From assembly GCA_048526005.1 (NCBI GenBank), contig DBFVEH010000005.1, forward strand, positions 35,064 to 99,063: a DNA stretch of 64,000 nt. The letters are read 5' to 3'. The stretch is from QALR01 sp900552255. Its GTDB lineage: Bacteria; Bacillota; Clostridia; Oscillospirales; CAG-272. Positions 24,797 through 34,021 of this stretch are shown piece by piece. Positions within the stretch are counted from its first letter, which is position 1, and each line of letters starts with the position of its first letter. Made by a program: the position numbers and the translations under genes. Below the pieces are notes generated by a model. That model saw only the letters and a list, made by a program, of their open reading frames with translations. It did no database searches and had not been told where the DNA came from.

Positions 24797-25507
24797 ATGT
24801 CATTTGTTTTGGAAACAAGGTCGCTTGTCAAGGACTACGGCGGCAAGATCGCGCTTTCCGGGATTGATCTCGCGCTTCCTGCGGGGAAGATCATCGGGCT
24901 TCTCGGCTCCAACGGGAGCGGAAAGACGACGCTTTTGAAATTGGCGGCGGGACTTTTGCAGCCGACGAGCGGGGAAATCAGGGTCTGCGAGAGAGAAGTC
25001 GGCGTGGAAACCAAAAGTCTCGTTTCCTTTTTGCCGGAGCGCACGTATCTGAACGATTGGATGCGCGTCATGGATATTATTGAATATTTTGACGATTTTT
25101 ATGAGGATTTCGACCGCAGTGCGGCGCTTCATATGCTTGAAAATCTCGGTGTGAAGGAAACTGCGAGGCTCAAAACGCTCTCCAAGGGAACCAAGGAAAA
25201 GGTGCAGCTGGTGCTGGTCATGTCGAGGCGCGCGAAGCTCTATCTGCTCGACGAGCCGATCGCCGGCGTGGATCCGGTCGCCCGCGAATATATTTTGAAT
25301 ACGATCGTTTCCAATTACAATCCCGAGGCCTCCGTCATCATATCGACCCATCTGATCGCGGACGTCGAAAAGGTGCTTGACAGCTTTGTCTTTATCCGGG
25401 ACGGCAGAATCATCATGGAGCGCGACGTCGCCTCCGCGAAGGAGGAATACGGCAAGTCCGTCGACGAGATTTTCAGGGAGGTGTACAAATGTTCGGAAAG
25501 AGCTTGA
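24797..25507 (+). CDS. ABC transporter ATP-binding protein
   Basis: A 236-residue ATPase with Walker A GSNGSGKTT near residue 38, Q-loop region FLPERTYLND, a weak signature (LSKGTKEKVQLV) and Walker B LYLLDEPIAGVD, followed by STHLIADVE (switch His). The S-K-G-T-K-E signature is typical of the YxlF/YtrB/CcmA-like exporter group often controlled by GntR-type repressors. AAGGAGG precedes the ATG. It overlaps the permease gene by 19 bases, so the two form one transporter. Substrate unknown. Confidence 0.92.
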   Translation: MSFVLETRSLVKDYGGKIALSGIDLALPAGKIIGLLGSNGSGKTTLLKLAAGLLQPTSGEIRVCEREVGVETKSLVSFLPERTYLNDWMRVMDIIEYFDDFYEDFDRSAALHMLENLGVKETARLKTLSKGTKEKVQLVLVMSRRAKLYLLDEPIAGVDPVAREYILNTIVSNYNPEASVIISTHLIADVEKVLDSFVFIRDGRIIMERDVASAKEEYGKSVDEIFREVYKCSERA

Positions 25508-26337
25508 AATATGAATTCAAAGCGATCGCGAGAAGGGTCGTGCCGCTGTTTATCACGGTTCTTGCGCTCAGCGTCATCCTTGGCATCGGATTTATCATAG
25601 ACGGCCGGCTTCTGCCGGATGCGACGGCCGACGGCGAGGCCTCTGTTGGGGAAGCGATCATGAATTTGGCGCAGGGTATTTTCATGACCGGACTTTTTAT
25701 CATGATCTTCGTCGCGGGCATCACTGTTTTTGTCATGACGATCCAGCGGTTTTACCAATCCTTTTTCACCGACGAAGGGTATCTTACGTTTACCCTGCCG
25801 GTTACGGTGAACTGCCATATCATGACAAAAATTGTGTCTATGATTCTGTGGAATCTGATGGGGACGGTCGTGACGCTCGTTGCATATCTGATTATGCTGG
25901 GCGGGACCGAAATCGGTTACGGTACGGTTTCCAGCTCTTATGCCGAGCTTGCGGATGAGCTCTCCTATCTTATGACGTCGCTGTCGGGGATCTCCGGGGA
26001 ATATACGGGCTCTATCGTGCTGTTCGTGATCTATGCCATCCTTTCGTATATTTTTGAGATTCTGCTGATTTACTTCGGCATCTCGCTCGGCTGCATGTGG
26101 AGCAAGAAGCATCGCGTCATCATGTCGATTGTCTGCATCATCGGTGTAAATATCGTTTTTTCCATTGTGGAAACGATCATTGAGACGATTGTCATGGTAT
26201 CCTCTGTGTTTACGGAAAATCTCGCTGCAGCGGCGGCGGTTACGCTGGCCTCGCTGACGGTGCTCGGGGTCGTCAAGGTGATGCTGTCGTATATCGGAAT
26301 CAAGGCGATCCTTACGAAAAAGCTCAATTTGGATTGA
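25489..26337 (+). CDS. ABC transporter permease
   Basis: A 282-residue membrane protein with about six transmembrane helices (near residues 17-38, 61-85, 105-140, 175-205, 213-235 and 250-272). The start GTGTACAA-ATG region overlaps the ATPase gene. It belongs to the ABC-2-like permeases by layout and partner. A strong terminator follows, closing a two-gene operon. Confidence 0.85.
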   Translation: MFGKSLKYEFKAIARRVVPLFITVLALSVILGIGFIIDGRLLPDATADGEASVGEAIMNLAQGIFMTGLFIMIFVAGITVFVMTIQRFYQSFFTDEGYLTFTLPVTVNCHIMTKIVSMILWNLMGTVVTLVAYLIMLGGTEIGYGTVSSSYAELADELSYLMTSLSGISGEYTGSIVLFVIYAILSYIFEILLIYFGISLGCMWSKKHRVIMSIVCIIGVNIVFSIVETIIETIVMVSSVFTENLAAAAAVTLASLTVLGVVKVMLSYIGIKAILTKKLNLD

Positions 26338-26353
26338 AGAAAAGGTTTATAGA

Positions 26354-26390
26354 AAAACGGAAAGCGTCATGCTTTCCGTTTTTTGTTTTT
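26354..26390 (+). terminator. Terminator of the first ABC transporter pair
   Basis: AAAACGGAAAGC / GCTTTCCGTTTT around GTCAT, followed by TTGTTTTT. Confidence 0.9.
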
Positions 26391-26486
26391 AGCTGCCGGC
26401 GCGCGGATTGTCTGCACGAGATCGGCCGTTTTTGCGTAAAATAAAGCAGAATCTATGCGTTTGAAAAGACGAAAGGGGAAAGAGAT

Positions 26487-27053
26487 ATGGCAATCAAAAT
26501 CTTTATCGATCAGGGGCACAATCCGGAAAATCCGAACGCGGGGGCGGAGGGCAACGGGTACCGTGAGCAGGACCTCGTATATTATATCGGAAAAGAGCTG
26601 GAGACGCTGCTGAATGCCAATCCGAATTTCGAGGCGAGAACGTCGCGCAATTCTCCGGACGAAATCCTCGGAACGAGCATCGCGTCGAGCCTTGCCGCCA
26701 GAGCGAACGCCGCGAATTCATGGCCGGCGGATTACTTTATCAGCATTCATGCGAATGCGTCCGAGATCGCAAGCGCGTCAGGCAGCGAAGCGTTTGTATA
26801 CAGCCTGTCCTCGCCCGCCTTTGGACTTGCGGAGAATATCCTCATCGGGCTTTCGGAGGCGACGGGACTTGCCGACCGCGGCGTGACCGAGAGGCCGACG
26901 CTTTATGTCCTGCGGAAAACGACGATGCCGGCGCTGCTGCTGGAGGTGGGCTTTATCACGAACGCCAGCGACGCGGCGCTGATGGCGAACAATCCTGGGC
27001 TGATTGCAAGAGGCATTTACAACGGGATTTTACGGTATTTCGGCTTGAATTGA
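26487..27053 (+). CDS. N-acetylmuramoyl-L-alanine amidase (Amidase_3)
   Basis: A 188-residue single-domain zinc amidase that cuts the bond between muramic acid and the peptide stem. The ligands are H11 (FIDQGHN), E27 (YREQDL) and H88 (ISIHAN); the catalytic Glu is E153 (LLEVGFITN). It has no signal peptide and no wall-binding domain, which is unusual for a secreted amidase and similar to some spore/phage-type or cytoplasm-released forms. GGGGAAAG precedes the ATG. The 3' end overlaps the convergent PAP2 gene by 24 bases. Confidence 0.93.
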   Translation: MAIKIFIDQGHNPENPNAGAEGNGYREQDLVYYIGKELETLLNANPNFEARTSRNSPDEILGTSIASSLAARANAANSWPADYFISIHANASEIASASGSEAFVYSLSSPAFGLAENILIGLSEATGLADRGVTERPTLYVLRKTTMPALLLEVGFITNASDAALMANNPGLIARGIYNGILRYFGLN

Positions 27054-27914
27054 GGAGTGGTTTTTGTCATACCGGTATTTCATGAGCTCCGTAATGACGA
27101 ACGCGATGAGGAAGCCGAACAGAATATCGGAAAGATAATGCGCGCCGGCGGCGAGCCTGCTTATCGCCATCAAAAGGATAAAAGCGGAACAGGCGATATA
27201 TAGAGCGGTGTTATATTTCGTGCCTTTTCCGTGTAGCCACATGGGCAGCATGAGCGTCAGCGTGTTGTGCGCCGTGTGTCCGGACGGAAACGAATGGGAG
27301 CCGGAGAAAAAATTGGGACGGTACCACGGGGCAAAGCCGTCCAAGGAGCCTGCGGCGACGAGCTCTCTCAGACGGATTCTGCCCCAAACCACCTTGAGCG
27401 CCGATACGGTGACGAGAATGAGTATCGCCGCCGCGAGTGTGTATGCCGCCGGATAAAACAGCTTTTTGCGCGCGGTTTCCGGTATCAAACTGACGCAAAG
27501 CAGAGCGGCGAGCGCGAGGGCGGCGGATAACAGTGCGACTGCCAGATACATCCTTGCCGTGAGGCTGCCGTACAGGTATTCCGCGGTTTTGCCGCAGCCG
27601 TATGCCATAAGGCAGGTCACGGGGAGTACGGAAAAAATCCGGATCCAAACGGCGGCTTTTTTGTGCTTTTCAGCGAGAACGGATGTCACGAGATAAAACG
27701 CCGCGGCGGAAATGATAACGGCAGGCCATTCTCCGAGGATTTCGAGCACGGAAGCGAAAACGGGCACGGAGAGGGAAAGCGCTCCGCCCGCATCGGAAAG
27801 TCCGGAAAGCGCCGACGAGATCTCGAGATCAAAAAAAGACGCGACAAGAAGTCCGGCGATAAACAAAACGCCGATAATGCCGTATATTGTTTTTTTGTGC
27901 TGGGACAGTTTCAT
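27030..27914 (-). CDS. PAP2-family membrane phosphatase
   Basis: A 294-residue protein with six or more transmembrane helices. The start is ATG 27914 after GGAGACGG; a longer frame reaches into the ROK gene end. C-terminal motifs are KVVWGRIRLRE (motif 1, with Leu where the family has Pro in R-P), SFPSGHTAHNTL (motif 2) and SRLAAGAHYLSDILFG (motif 3 with the catalytic His and Asp). Likely substrates are lipid phosphates such as undecaprenyl or phosphatidyl phosphates. The N-terminal ~130 residues carry extra helices. Confidence 0.9.
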   Translation of the reverse strand: MKLSQHKKTIYGIIGVLFIAGLLVASFFDLEISSALSGLSDAGGALSLSVPVFASVLEILGEWPAVIISAAAFYLVTSVLAEKHKKAAVWIRIFSVLPVTCLMAYGCGKTAEYLYGSLTARMYLAVALLSAALALAALLCVSLIPETARKKLFYPAAYTLAAAILILVTVSALKVVWGRIRLRELVAAGSLDGFAPWYRPNFFSGSHSFPSGHTAHNTLTLMLPMWLHGKGTKYNTALYIACSAFILLMAISRLAAGAHYLSDILFGFLIAFVITELMKYRYDKNHSSIQAEIP

Positions 27915-27956
27915 TTCCGTCTCCGTTTCCCGGCATGCTTGCCGTATGGATGCTGT

Positions 27957-27990
27957 GGGCGGGAAAACGTGTTTTTGCGTTTTCCCGCCC
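27957..27990 (-). terminator. Terminator between the ROK kinase and PAP2 genes
   Basis: GGGCGGGAAAACG / CGTTTTCCCGCCC is a 13-bp perfect stem with an 8-base loop. The T-tract is short, so read-through into the PAP2 gene is possible. Confidence 0.65.
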
Positions 27991-28009
27991 ATGCTGTCGT
28001 TTTTGGATG

Positions 28010-28975
28010 TCAATTTGTCCTCGCGAGCGCGGCGGCGCCGATGATGCCGGCGTCGTTGCCGAGCGCGGCCGTGCGGATTTCGGTTTTCAGCACGCCGTCC
28101 TTGGAATAGATTTCATGAGAAAGCTTTTCTTTCAGCGGCAGGATCAAGTGATCGCCTTCCCCGCAGATGCCGCCGCCGATGGTGAGCACCTCCGGCTGGA
28201 AGATGTTGATAAGGTTCGCGATCCCGCATGCGAGATAGCTTATGTAGGCATCGACGACCGCGGCCGCGGTCTTATCTCCCTTTTTCATCGCGGCGAATGC
28301 GGTCTTTCCGCCGACGCGGCTGATGTCGCCGCCGCACATCTCGCGCATCAGCGTGTCGGATCCCGTTTCAAACGCTTCCTTGGTCATTTTGATGAGCGCG
28401 GTCGCGGAGCCGTATGCCTCAAAGCAGCCGCGTCTGCCGCAGGAGCAGGGACGTCCGCCGTATTCGATCACCATGTGGCCGAGCTCCGCACCGCCGTAGG
28501 CGCATCCGGTGAGCACCTTTCCGTCTAAAATCACGCCGCCGCCGACGCCGGTGCCGAGCGTGATCATGACGGAGGACGACGTTCCCCGCGCGGCTCCTGC
28601 CACCGCCTCGCCGAGCGCCGCGAGATTGGCGTCGTTGCCGAGCGCGACCTTGTCCTTCGGGATATCCATATATTCGGAAAACAGCTTTTGAAGCGGAAAG
28701 TCCAAAAACTTGATGTTATTGGCATACTCGACGATACCGGTTTTCGGATTGACGGTGCCCGGGCAGGCGATGCCGTCTCCCGCCGTCTCCTGCGGGGTGG
28801 CGCCGCATTCCGCAAGAAGCCTTTTGCAAAGCTCCGCCATATCGCGGACGATAGGCTCCGGTCCTCTTTGCGCAAGCGTGGGCACCGAGCTTTTTTTTAT
28901 GATGGAATAATGTTCGTCGACGATCCCGACGGCGATATTGGTCCCGCCGAGGTCGACGCCTATGCTGTATTTCAT
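28010..28975 (-). CDS. glcK: ROK-family glucokinase
   Basis: A 321-residue cytoplasmic sugar kinase. The phosphate-binding motif is GVDLGGTNIAVGI; LGNDANLAALGE holds the catalytic Asp; ELGHMVIEYGG then CSCGRRGCFEAYGS is the ROK zinc site (His and three Cys). There is no DNA-binding domain, so it is an enzyme and not an NagC/XylR-type repressor. Phosphorylation of glucose is the most common role in this subgroup. It has its own promoter upstream. Confidence 0.95.
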   Translation of the reverse strand: MKYSIGVDLGGTNIAVGIVDEHYSIIKKSSVPTLAQRGPEPIVRDMAELCKRLLAECGATPQETAGDGIACPGTVNPKTGIVEYANNIKFLDFPLQKLFSEYMDIPKDKVALGNDANLAALGEAVAGAARGTSSSVMITLGTGVGGGVILDGKVLTGCAYGGAELGHMVIEYGGRPCSCGRRGCFEAYGSATALIKMTKEAFETGSDTLMREMCGGDISRVGGKTAFAAMKKGDKTAAAVVDAYISYLACGIANLINIFQPEVLTIGGGICGEGDHLILPLKEKLSHEIYSKDGVLKTEIRTAALGNDAGIIGAAALARTN

Positions 28976-29064
28976 GCTGTAACTCCGTTCTGCCGTTTCC
29001 GGCTGAAATGCGACGACGGGCTTTCTCTGTCGTATGACAGCCGCCTCTGCCGCGTAACATCTCT

Positions 29065-29093
29065 ATTATAATATAATGGGCAAATCTTGTCAA
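29065..29093 (-). promoter_or_regulatory. Promoter of glcK
   Basis: Minus strand TTGACA (29093-29088), a 17-base spacer and TATAAT (29070-29065). Confidence 0.85.
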
Positions 29094-29154
29094 TATTTGA
29101 TGAAATGAAAGATTTCCCGTTTTTTCTTTTCCATCGAAAATTTGTTTTTTTATA

Positions 29155-29183
29155 TTTACAAATCGAAGGGGATATGATATGAT
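29155..29183 (+). promoter_or_regulatory. Promoter of the second ABC transporter pair
   Basis: TTTACA, a 17-base spacer and TATGAT. A leader of about 90 bases containing a GCCGGAAATGCCGGC hairpin follows before the ATPase gene. Confidence 0.65.
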
Positions 29184-29279
29184 GATAGGCGTATGACAGC
29201 CGGAAATGCCGGCTTGGCTCTTAGGATGTCCCGCAAATTAGGCTGCGCGACTGCGTGTACGACGAAAGGAATGATTTTT

Positions 29280-30014
29280 TTGTTAGAGTTCCGCGATTTT
29301 TCAAAAACCTACAAGGGCGGCAAACGCGCTGTGGATGATCTGTGCCTGACCATCGAGGCGGGCGATATCTATGGTTTCATCGGCCATAACGGCGCCGGCA
29401 AGACGACCTCGCTCAAAGCGGCGTGCGGCATCCTCGACTTCACAGAGGGCGATATCCTCATTGACGGCATCTCCGTGCGGGAGGACCCCGTGAAGACAAA
29501 GCAGATCACCGCATATATTCCCGACAATCCCGATCTGTACGAATTTATGACCGGCATCAAGTATCTGAATTTCATCGGAGACGTATTCGGCGTTCCCGCG
29601 GACGCGCGCAACGCGAGGATCGAAAAGTACGCGGCGATGTTCGAGCTTTCCGGCGATCTCGGCTCGCCGATCGCCTCCTATTCTCATGGTATGAAGCAAA
29701 AGCTCGCCATTATTTCCGCGCTGATTCATGAGCCGCGCCTGCTTGTGCTCGACGAGCCGTTCGTCGGACTCGATCCGAAAGCGTCCCATTTGTTGAAGCA
29801 GGTTTTTGCCGAGATGTGCGCGTCCGGTGCGGCGATCTTTTTCTCCACGCATGTATTGGAGGTAGCGCAGAAGCTTTGCAATAAAATCGCGATCATCAAA
29901 AACGGCAGGCTTGTCGTTTCCGGAAAAACCGATGAAATCGTCGGGGACGGGAGTTTGGAGGATGTGTTCCTCGAGCTTGCCGACGCGAAGGGCGGGGAAG
30001 CTGGCGATGAATAA
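29280..30014 (+). CDS. ABC transporter ATP-binding protein
   Basis: A 244-residue ATPase. The start is taken as TTG 29280, about ten bases after AAAGGA; ATG 29271 is too close to that site and ATG 29193 lacks one. Walker A is GHNGAGKTT, the signature is SYSHGMKQKLAI and Walker B is LLVLDEPFVGLD, with STHVLEVAQ as switch. It overlaps the following permease by eight bases. The pair resembles the ABC-2/YhaP-type exporters of Bacillota. Substrate unknown. Confidence 0.9.
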   Translation: MLEFRDFSKTYKGGKRAVDDLCLTIEAGDIYGFIGHNGAGKTTSLKAACGILDFTEGDILIDGISVREDPVKTKQITAYIPDNPDLYEFMTGIKYLNFIGDVFGVPADARNARIEKYAAMFELSGDLGSPIASYSHGMKQKLAIISALIHEPRLLVLDEPFVGLDPKASHLLKQVFAEMCASGAAIFFSTHVLEVAQKLCNKIAIIKNGRLVVSGKTDEIVGDGSLEDVFLELADAKGGEAGDE

Positions 30015-31602
30015 ATTCTCACTTGTCTTTAAGACGCAACTTCTTTCGGCTTTGTGCAGCGGGAAAAATGCGGCGCGAAGAGGCAAAGCGGCGAAAGCCG
30101 CTTCGCTGACAGGTTATATCTTTTTGTGGATTTTGATAGCGGCGCTTGCCGCCGTTTATGAATTTATATACGCCGCCGCTTTTGCCGAAAGCGGCATGAT
30201 CGAGGCGTTCCCGCTTCTCATTGTGCTGGCGGCTTCTCTTTTGACGCTGGTTTCCTCCGTTTCCTATACGAGATCCTTGATTTTCTGCTCCAAGGATCAC
30301 GACATGCTCTTTGCGCTTCCGATCAAGGGAAGCGTCATCGTCGCGGCGAAGATCGCTACGCTGTATGTGCTGGATCTTGCGATTACGCTCGCGCTCCTTC
30401 TGCCGTGCGGCGTGATATACGGGCTTTTCGCATCTCCGTCCGCGGTGTTTTACGTTTTATATTTTTCTCTTGTTTTGTTCGTTCCGATGATCCCGATCCT
30501 CATTGCCGCGCTGATCTCGGCGCTGGTAAGCCTCATTGCGTCGCGCTTCAAGCGTGCGAAGATCATCGGCACCGTCATCTATGTGGCGATTTTCCTCGCT
30601 TTTATGTTCGGCGTCATGAGACTGAGCATGGGAAATGCCGCCGACGAGGAAATTTCCGGCGCAGTCGGCGGTATGATGGAGAGCATGAAAACATTCTATC
30701 CGCCGCTCGATTGGTTCGGGAGGGGGATATCCGGCGATATTCTCATGTATTTGCTGTTTATCGGCGTATCCGTCGTTGTATTTGCGGCCATTGCGGCCGT
30801 TTTCGGGAAATTTTACGGAAAAATCCACGGGCTTTTCAGCGCGCGCTCCTTCCGGTCGAAATATAAGGTGAGCGCGGCCGCTTCCAGCGCCGCCGGCGCG
30901 CTTGTCAAGAAGGATATCACGCGGCTCTTTTCCTCGCCCGGGCTTATGCTCAACCAAATCTCGGGACTTATCATGCTGGTGATCTTCACGGTCATCTTTT
31001 CGATGAACGGGAATCCTGTCCCAGTCGAGGGCGAGGAGGCGATCCCGAATTTCTTGGCCGCCATGTATCCGTATCTGCTCGCTTTGTGCGCTTCCATGTC
31101 GTCGCTTACCAGCGCATCGATTTCATTGGAGGGTAAAACCATCGGACTTCTCAAAAGTCTGCCGGTTTCCGCGCGCACGCTCTTTTCCTGCAAGCTCCGC
31201 GTCCATGAGATTGTCTGCTTCCCCGTCATCGTCATCTGCGGCATCGTCTTGGCTTTGCTGTCTAAGCTAACGGTTGTCGATGCCGTCATTCTTGCGGCGA
31301 TCCCTCTCCTTTATTCCTATAATGCAGGCGTGATGGGACTTCTCCTGAATCTGAAAAAATACAATTTCGACTGGACGAACGAGGTGATGGTCGCCAAAAA
31401 CAGCATGCCGGTGGCTGTGACGACCTTTGTCGGCGTATTCTCATCGTTGGTTCCGGGAATTGTCGCCGTGGTCTTGGCGGCTCTCGGGCTTGATACCGTA
31501 ATTTTCGGCGGCGTCATGATTGCGCTGTCGCTGGCCGCAGCCGTCGGACTGACGATTCTTCTCCGAAAAAAGGGAGAAAAGCTGTTCCGCGAGATTGGAT
31601 AA
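30007..31602 (+). CDS. ABC transporter permease
   Basis: A 531-residue membrane protein starting at ATG 30007 (GGGGAAG upstream). The basic N-terminus (KNAARRGKAAKAASL) precedes about twelve hydrophobic segments. The size and the EGKTIGLLKSLPVSARTLFSCKL block near residue 380 are typical of the large exporter permeases related to YhaP/NatB-like ABC-2 proteins, where this loop contacts the ATPase. A terminator follows. Confidence 0.85.
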   Translation: MNKFSLVFKTQLLSALCSGKNAARRGKAAKAASLTGYIFLWILIAALAAVYEFIYAAAFAESGMIEAFPLLIVLAASLLTLVSSVSYTRSLIFCSKDHDMLFALPIKGSVIVAAKIATLYVLDLAITLALLLPCGVIYGLFASPSAVFYVLYFSLVLFVPMIPILIAALISALVSLIASRFKRAKIIGTVIYVAIFLAFMFGVMRLSMGNAADEEISGAVGGMMESMKTFYPPLDWFGRGISGDILMYLLFIGVSVVVFAAIAAVFGKFYGKIHGLFSARSFRSKYKVSAAASSAAGALVKKDITRLFSSPGLMLNQISGLIMLVIFTVIFSMNGNPVPVEGEEAIPNFLAAMYPYLLALCASMSSLTSASISLEGKTIGLLKSLPVSARTLFSCKLRVHEIVCFPVIVICGIVLALLSKLTVVDAVILAAIPLLYSYNAGVMGLLLNLKKYNFDWTNEVMVAKNSMPVAVTTFVGVFSSLVPGIVAVVLAALGLDTVIFGGVMIALSLAAAVGLTILLRKKGEKLFREIG

Positions 31603-31611
31603 GGGAACGGG

Positions 31612-31640
31612 ATACCGGCGCGTTCTGCGCCGGTATTTTT
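31612..31640 (+). terminator. Terminator of the second ABC transporter pair
   Basis: ATACCGGCGC / GCGCCGGTAT with loop GTTCT, followed by TTTT. Confidence 0.9.
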
Positions 31641-31672
31641 CATAGAAAACATATTTATCTTGGGAGGTCAAT

Positions 31673-34021
31673 ATGACAAAACAGCCGGAAATGAGGCTTT
31701 GGTATACGGCGCCGGCGCCGATCGTGAACGACGGGGATTTTGCCCGTCAGAACGACAGTCCGATGGCAGGCTGGGAAAAATGGTCGCTTCCGCTCGGAAA
31801 TTCCTATATGGGCGCGTCGGTTTTCGGAAGAACGGAGGCCGAGCGCATCCAAATCACCGAGAACAGCGTTTCCAATCCGTTTCTGCACGGCTCGCACTGG
31901 CGCGACGGGAACGGCGGCACGCGGACGTTCGGGGATATTTATATCGAAACGGGACATGACGCGGTGTCGGATTATTCCCGCGACCTTTCCTTGGACGAAG
32001 CGGCGGCTCATGTGCAGTATGTGTGCGGAGGCGTTGTTTATCGGCGTGAATATATCGTGAGTTATCCCGACCGCGTGCTGGCCGTTCGATTCACGGCGGA
32101 AAAGGACGGAAATCCGGTAAAGGGAGGTCTGTCGTTTGCCGTAAGGCTTGAGATCCCATTTGTGCGCGATTACTGCATCCGCGAGGGGGACGGCGCAGGC
32201 CGGACCGGAGAAGTCTCGGCCGACGGCGACAGGCTTGTCATGCGAGGCGCCTCGCTCTATTACAATATTCTCTGCGAGGGACAGGCGCGCGTCACGGCGT
32301 CGGGGGGAAGGGTGGCCTTAAACGACGGAAAAATCACCGTTTCGGGCGCGGACGAGGCTGTGCTGTATTTTGCCTGCGGGACGAATTACCGCATGGAGCC
32401 GCGCGTGTTTTCGGAGCCGGAGCCGAAAAAGAAGCTCGCTCCTTATCCCGCGCCGCACGATATGGTGACGGAGCTTCTCGATGCGGCAGTATCGAAAGGA
32501 TATGAAAAAATCCGCGCCGATCATGCGACGGATTATCGGTCGCTTTTCGACAGGGTGAAGCTCACATTCGGATATGACGCGGCGGATTTGGCCGTCACGA
32601 CGGATGCGCTTGTTGAAAGATATAGGGACGGCGGACGTTCGGCCTATCTTGAAATGCTGTATTACCAATACGGCAGATATCTGCTCATCGCAAGCTCACG
32701 GCCGGGAGGCTATCCCGCGAATCTCCAAGGCACATGGACGGCATATGACAGCTCGCCGTGGGGCTGCGATTATCATCACAATATCAATGTTCAAATGAAT
32801 TACTGGCCGTCCGGCATCGCCAATCTTTCCGAATGCTTTCAGCCGTATATCGACTATGCGAGGGCATATATGCCGTCCGCAAAGGAGACTGCGGACGCCT
32901 ATATCAAGGAGAATTATCCCGAAAACGACACGGGAGCCTCCGGCGGGAACGGCTGGACGATCGGCACCGGCGCATTTCTCTACTACATCACGACGGTAGG
33001 CGGTCATTCCGGTCCCGGCACCGGCGGATTTACCTCGCTGCTTTTTTGGGATTATTACGAATTTACGGGAGATAAGGCGTATCTAAGAGAAATCGGATAT
33101 CCGTTCCTGCGCGGGATGTCCCTATTCTTGTCAAAGGTCGTCGTGCCTGTGGGAGACAAGCTGCTGGTGCGCCTTTCGGCTTCTCCCGAACAGCAGGGAC
33201 CGGATGGGAGCTATTATCAGACGGTCGGCTGCGCATTCGATCAGCAGATGATCTATGAAAATCATAAGCGCACGCTTGAAGCGGCGGAAATTCTCGGCAT
33301 TACGGATGATCCTTTGCTTGACGTTATCCGCCGTCAGCTTCCGCTGCTCGATCCCGTGCAGATCGGACTGGACGGTCAGGTCAAGGAATTCCGCGAGGAG
33401 GGGCATTATGGGGAGATCGGCGAATATGAGCACCGGCATATTTCCCATCTCGTCGGACTTTATCCCGGAACGCTCATCAACAAGAATACGCCCGAATGGC
33501 TGGAGGGCGCAAAAATTTCGCTGACAAGGCGTTCCGATAAGTCCACCGGCTGGGCGGCCGCCCATCGTCTTTGCGCGTGGGCACGCACTGGAGACGGCGA
33601 TCACGCCTATACGATGTATCGTTCGATGCTCACGTATAATACGCTGCCGAATTTGTGGGACACACATCCGCCGTTCCAGATCGACGGCAATTTCGGCGCG
33701 GTGGCCGGAATTTCGGAAATGCTTCTGCAAAGTCAGGCGGGTTATCTCGATTTTCTTTCGGCGCTGCCGGACGTGTGGCCGGACGGCTCGTTTGAGGGGC
33801 TTGTCGCGCGCGGAGGCTTTGTCTGCGGCTGCGATTGGCGGGATAAAAAGCCGGTCGAAATGCGGATTTTCTCCCGCACGGGAGGCGTTTGCCGCATGAG
33901 ATGCGACGGCCTTGCGCGCGCGCGTGTGGAAACAGAGGGAACTGCGCGACCGATCGGGGAGGATATGCTGGAAATCGATTTGCCGAGAGGGCTTTCGGCA
34001 AGGATTTGCTTTTCTCTTTGA
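31673..34021 (+). CDS. Glycoside hydrolase family 95 (alpha-L-fucosidase type)
   Basis: A 782-residue enzyme. The N-terminal beta domain begins LWYTAPAPIVND ... LPLGNSYMGASVFG with the ERIQITENS block. The (alpha/alpha)6 barrel carries NINVQMNYWPSGIANLSEC, WTIGTGAFLYY, EIGEYEHRHISHLVGLYPG, STGWAAAHRLCAWAR and HPPFQIDGNFGAVAGISEML, all GH95 hallmarks. No signal peptide is visible, so it probably acts on imported oligosaccharides, releasing alpha-1,2-linked fucose or a related sugar. GGGAGG precedes the ATG. The last codons and the stop lie in a hairpin that matches the right end of the intergenic repeat family, so the C-terminus may be repeat-derived. Confidence 0.93.
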   Translation: MTKQPEMRLWYTAPAPIVNDGDFARQNDSPMAGWEKWSLPLGNSYMGASVFGRTEAERIQITENSVSNPFLHGSHWRDGNGGTRTFGDIYIETGHDAVSDYSRDLSLDEAAAHVQYVCGGVVYRREYIVSYPDRVLAVRFTAEKDGNPVKGGLSFAVRLEIPFVRDYCIREGDGAGRTGEVSADGDRLVMRGASLYYNILCEGQARVTASGGRVALNDGKITVSGADEAVLYFACGTNYRMEPRVFSEPEPKKKLAPYPAPHDMVTELLDAAVSKGYEKIRADHATDYRSLFDRVKLTFGYDAADLAVTTDALVERYRDGGRSAYLEMLYYQYGRYLLIASSRPGGYPANLQGTWTAYDSSPWGCDYHHNINVQMNYWPSGIANLSECFQPYIDYARAYMPSAKETADAYIKENYPENDTGASGGNGWTIGTGAFLYYITTVGGHSGPGTGGFTSLLFWDYYEFTGDKAYLREIGYPFLRGMSLFLSKVVVPVGDKLLVRLSASPEQQGPDGSYYQTVGCAFDQQMIYENHKRTLEAAEILGITDDPLLDVIRRQLPLLDPVQIGLDGQVKEFREEGHYGEIGEYEHRHISHLVGLYPGTLINKNTPEWLEGAKISLTRRSDKSTGWAAAHRLCAWARTGDGDHAYTMYRSMLTYNTLPNLWDTHPPFQIDGNFGAVAGISEMLLQSQAGYLDFLSALPDVWPDGSFEGLVARGGFVCGCDWRDKKPVEMRIFSRTGGVCRMRCDGLARARVETEGTARPIGEDMLEIDLPRGLSARICFSL

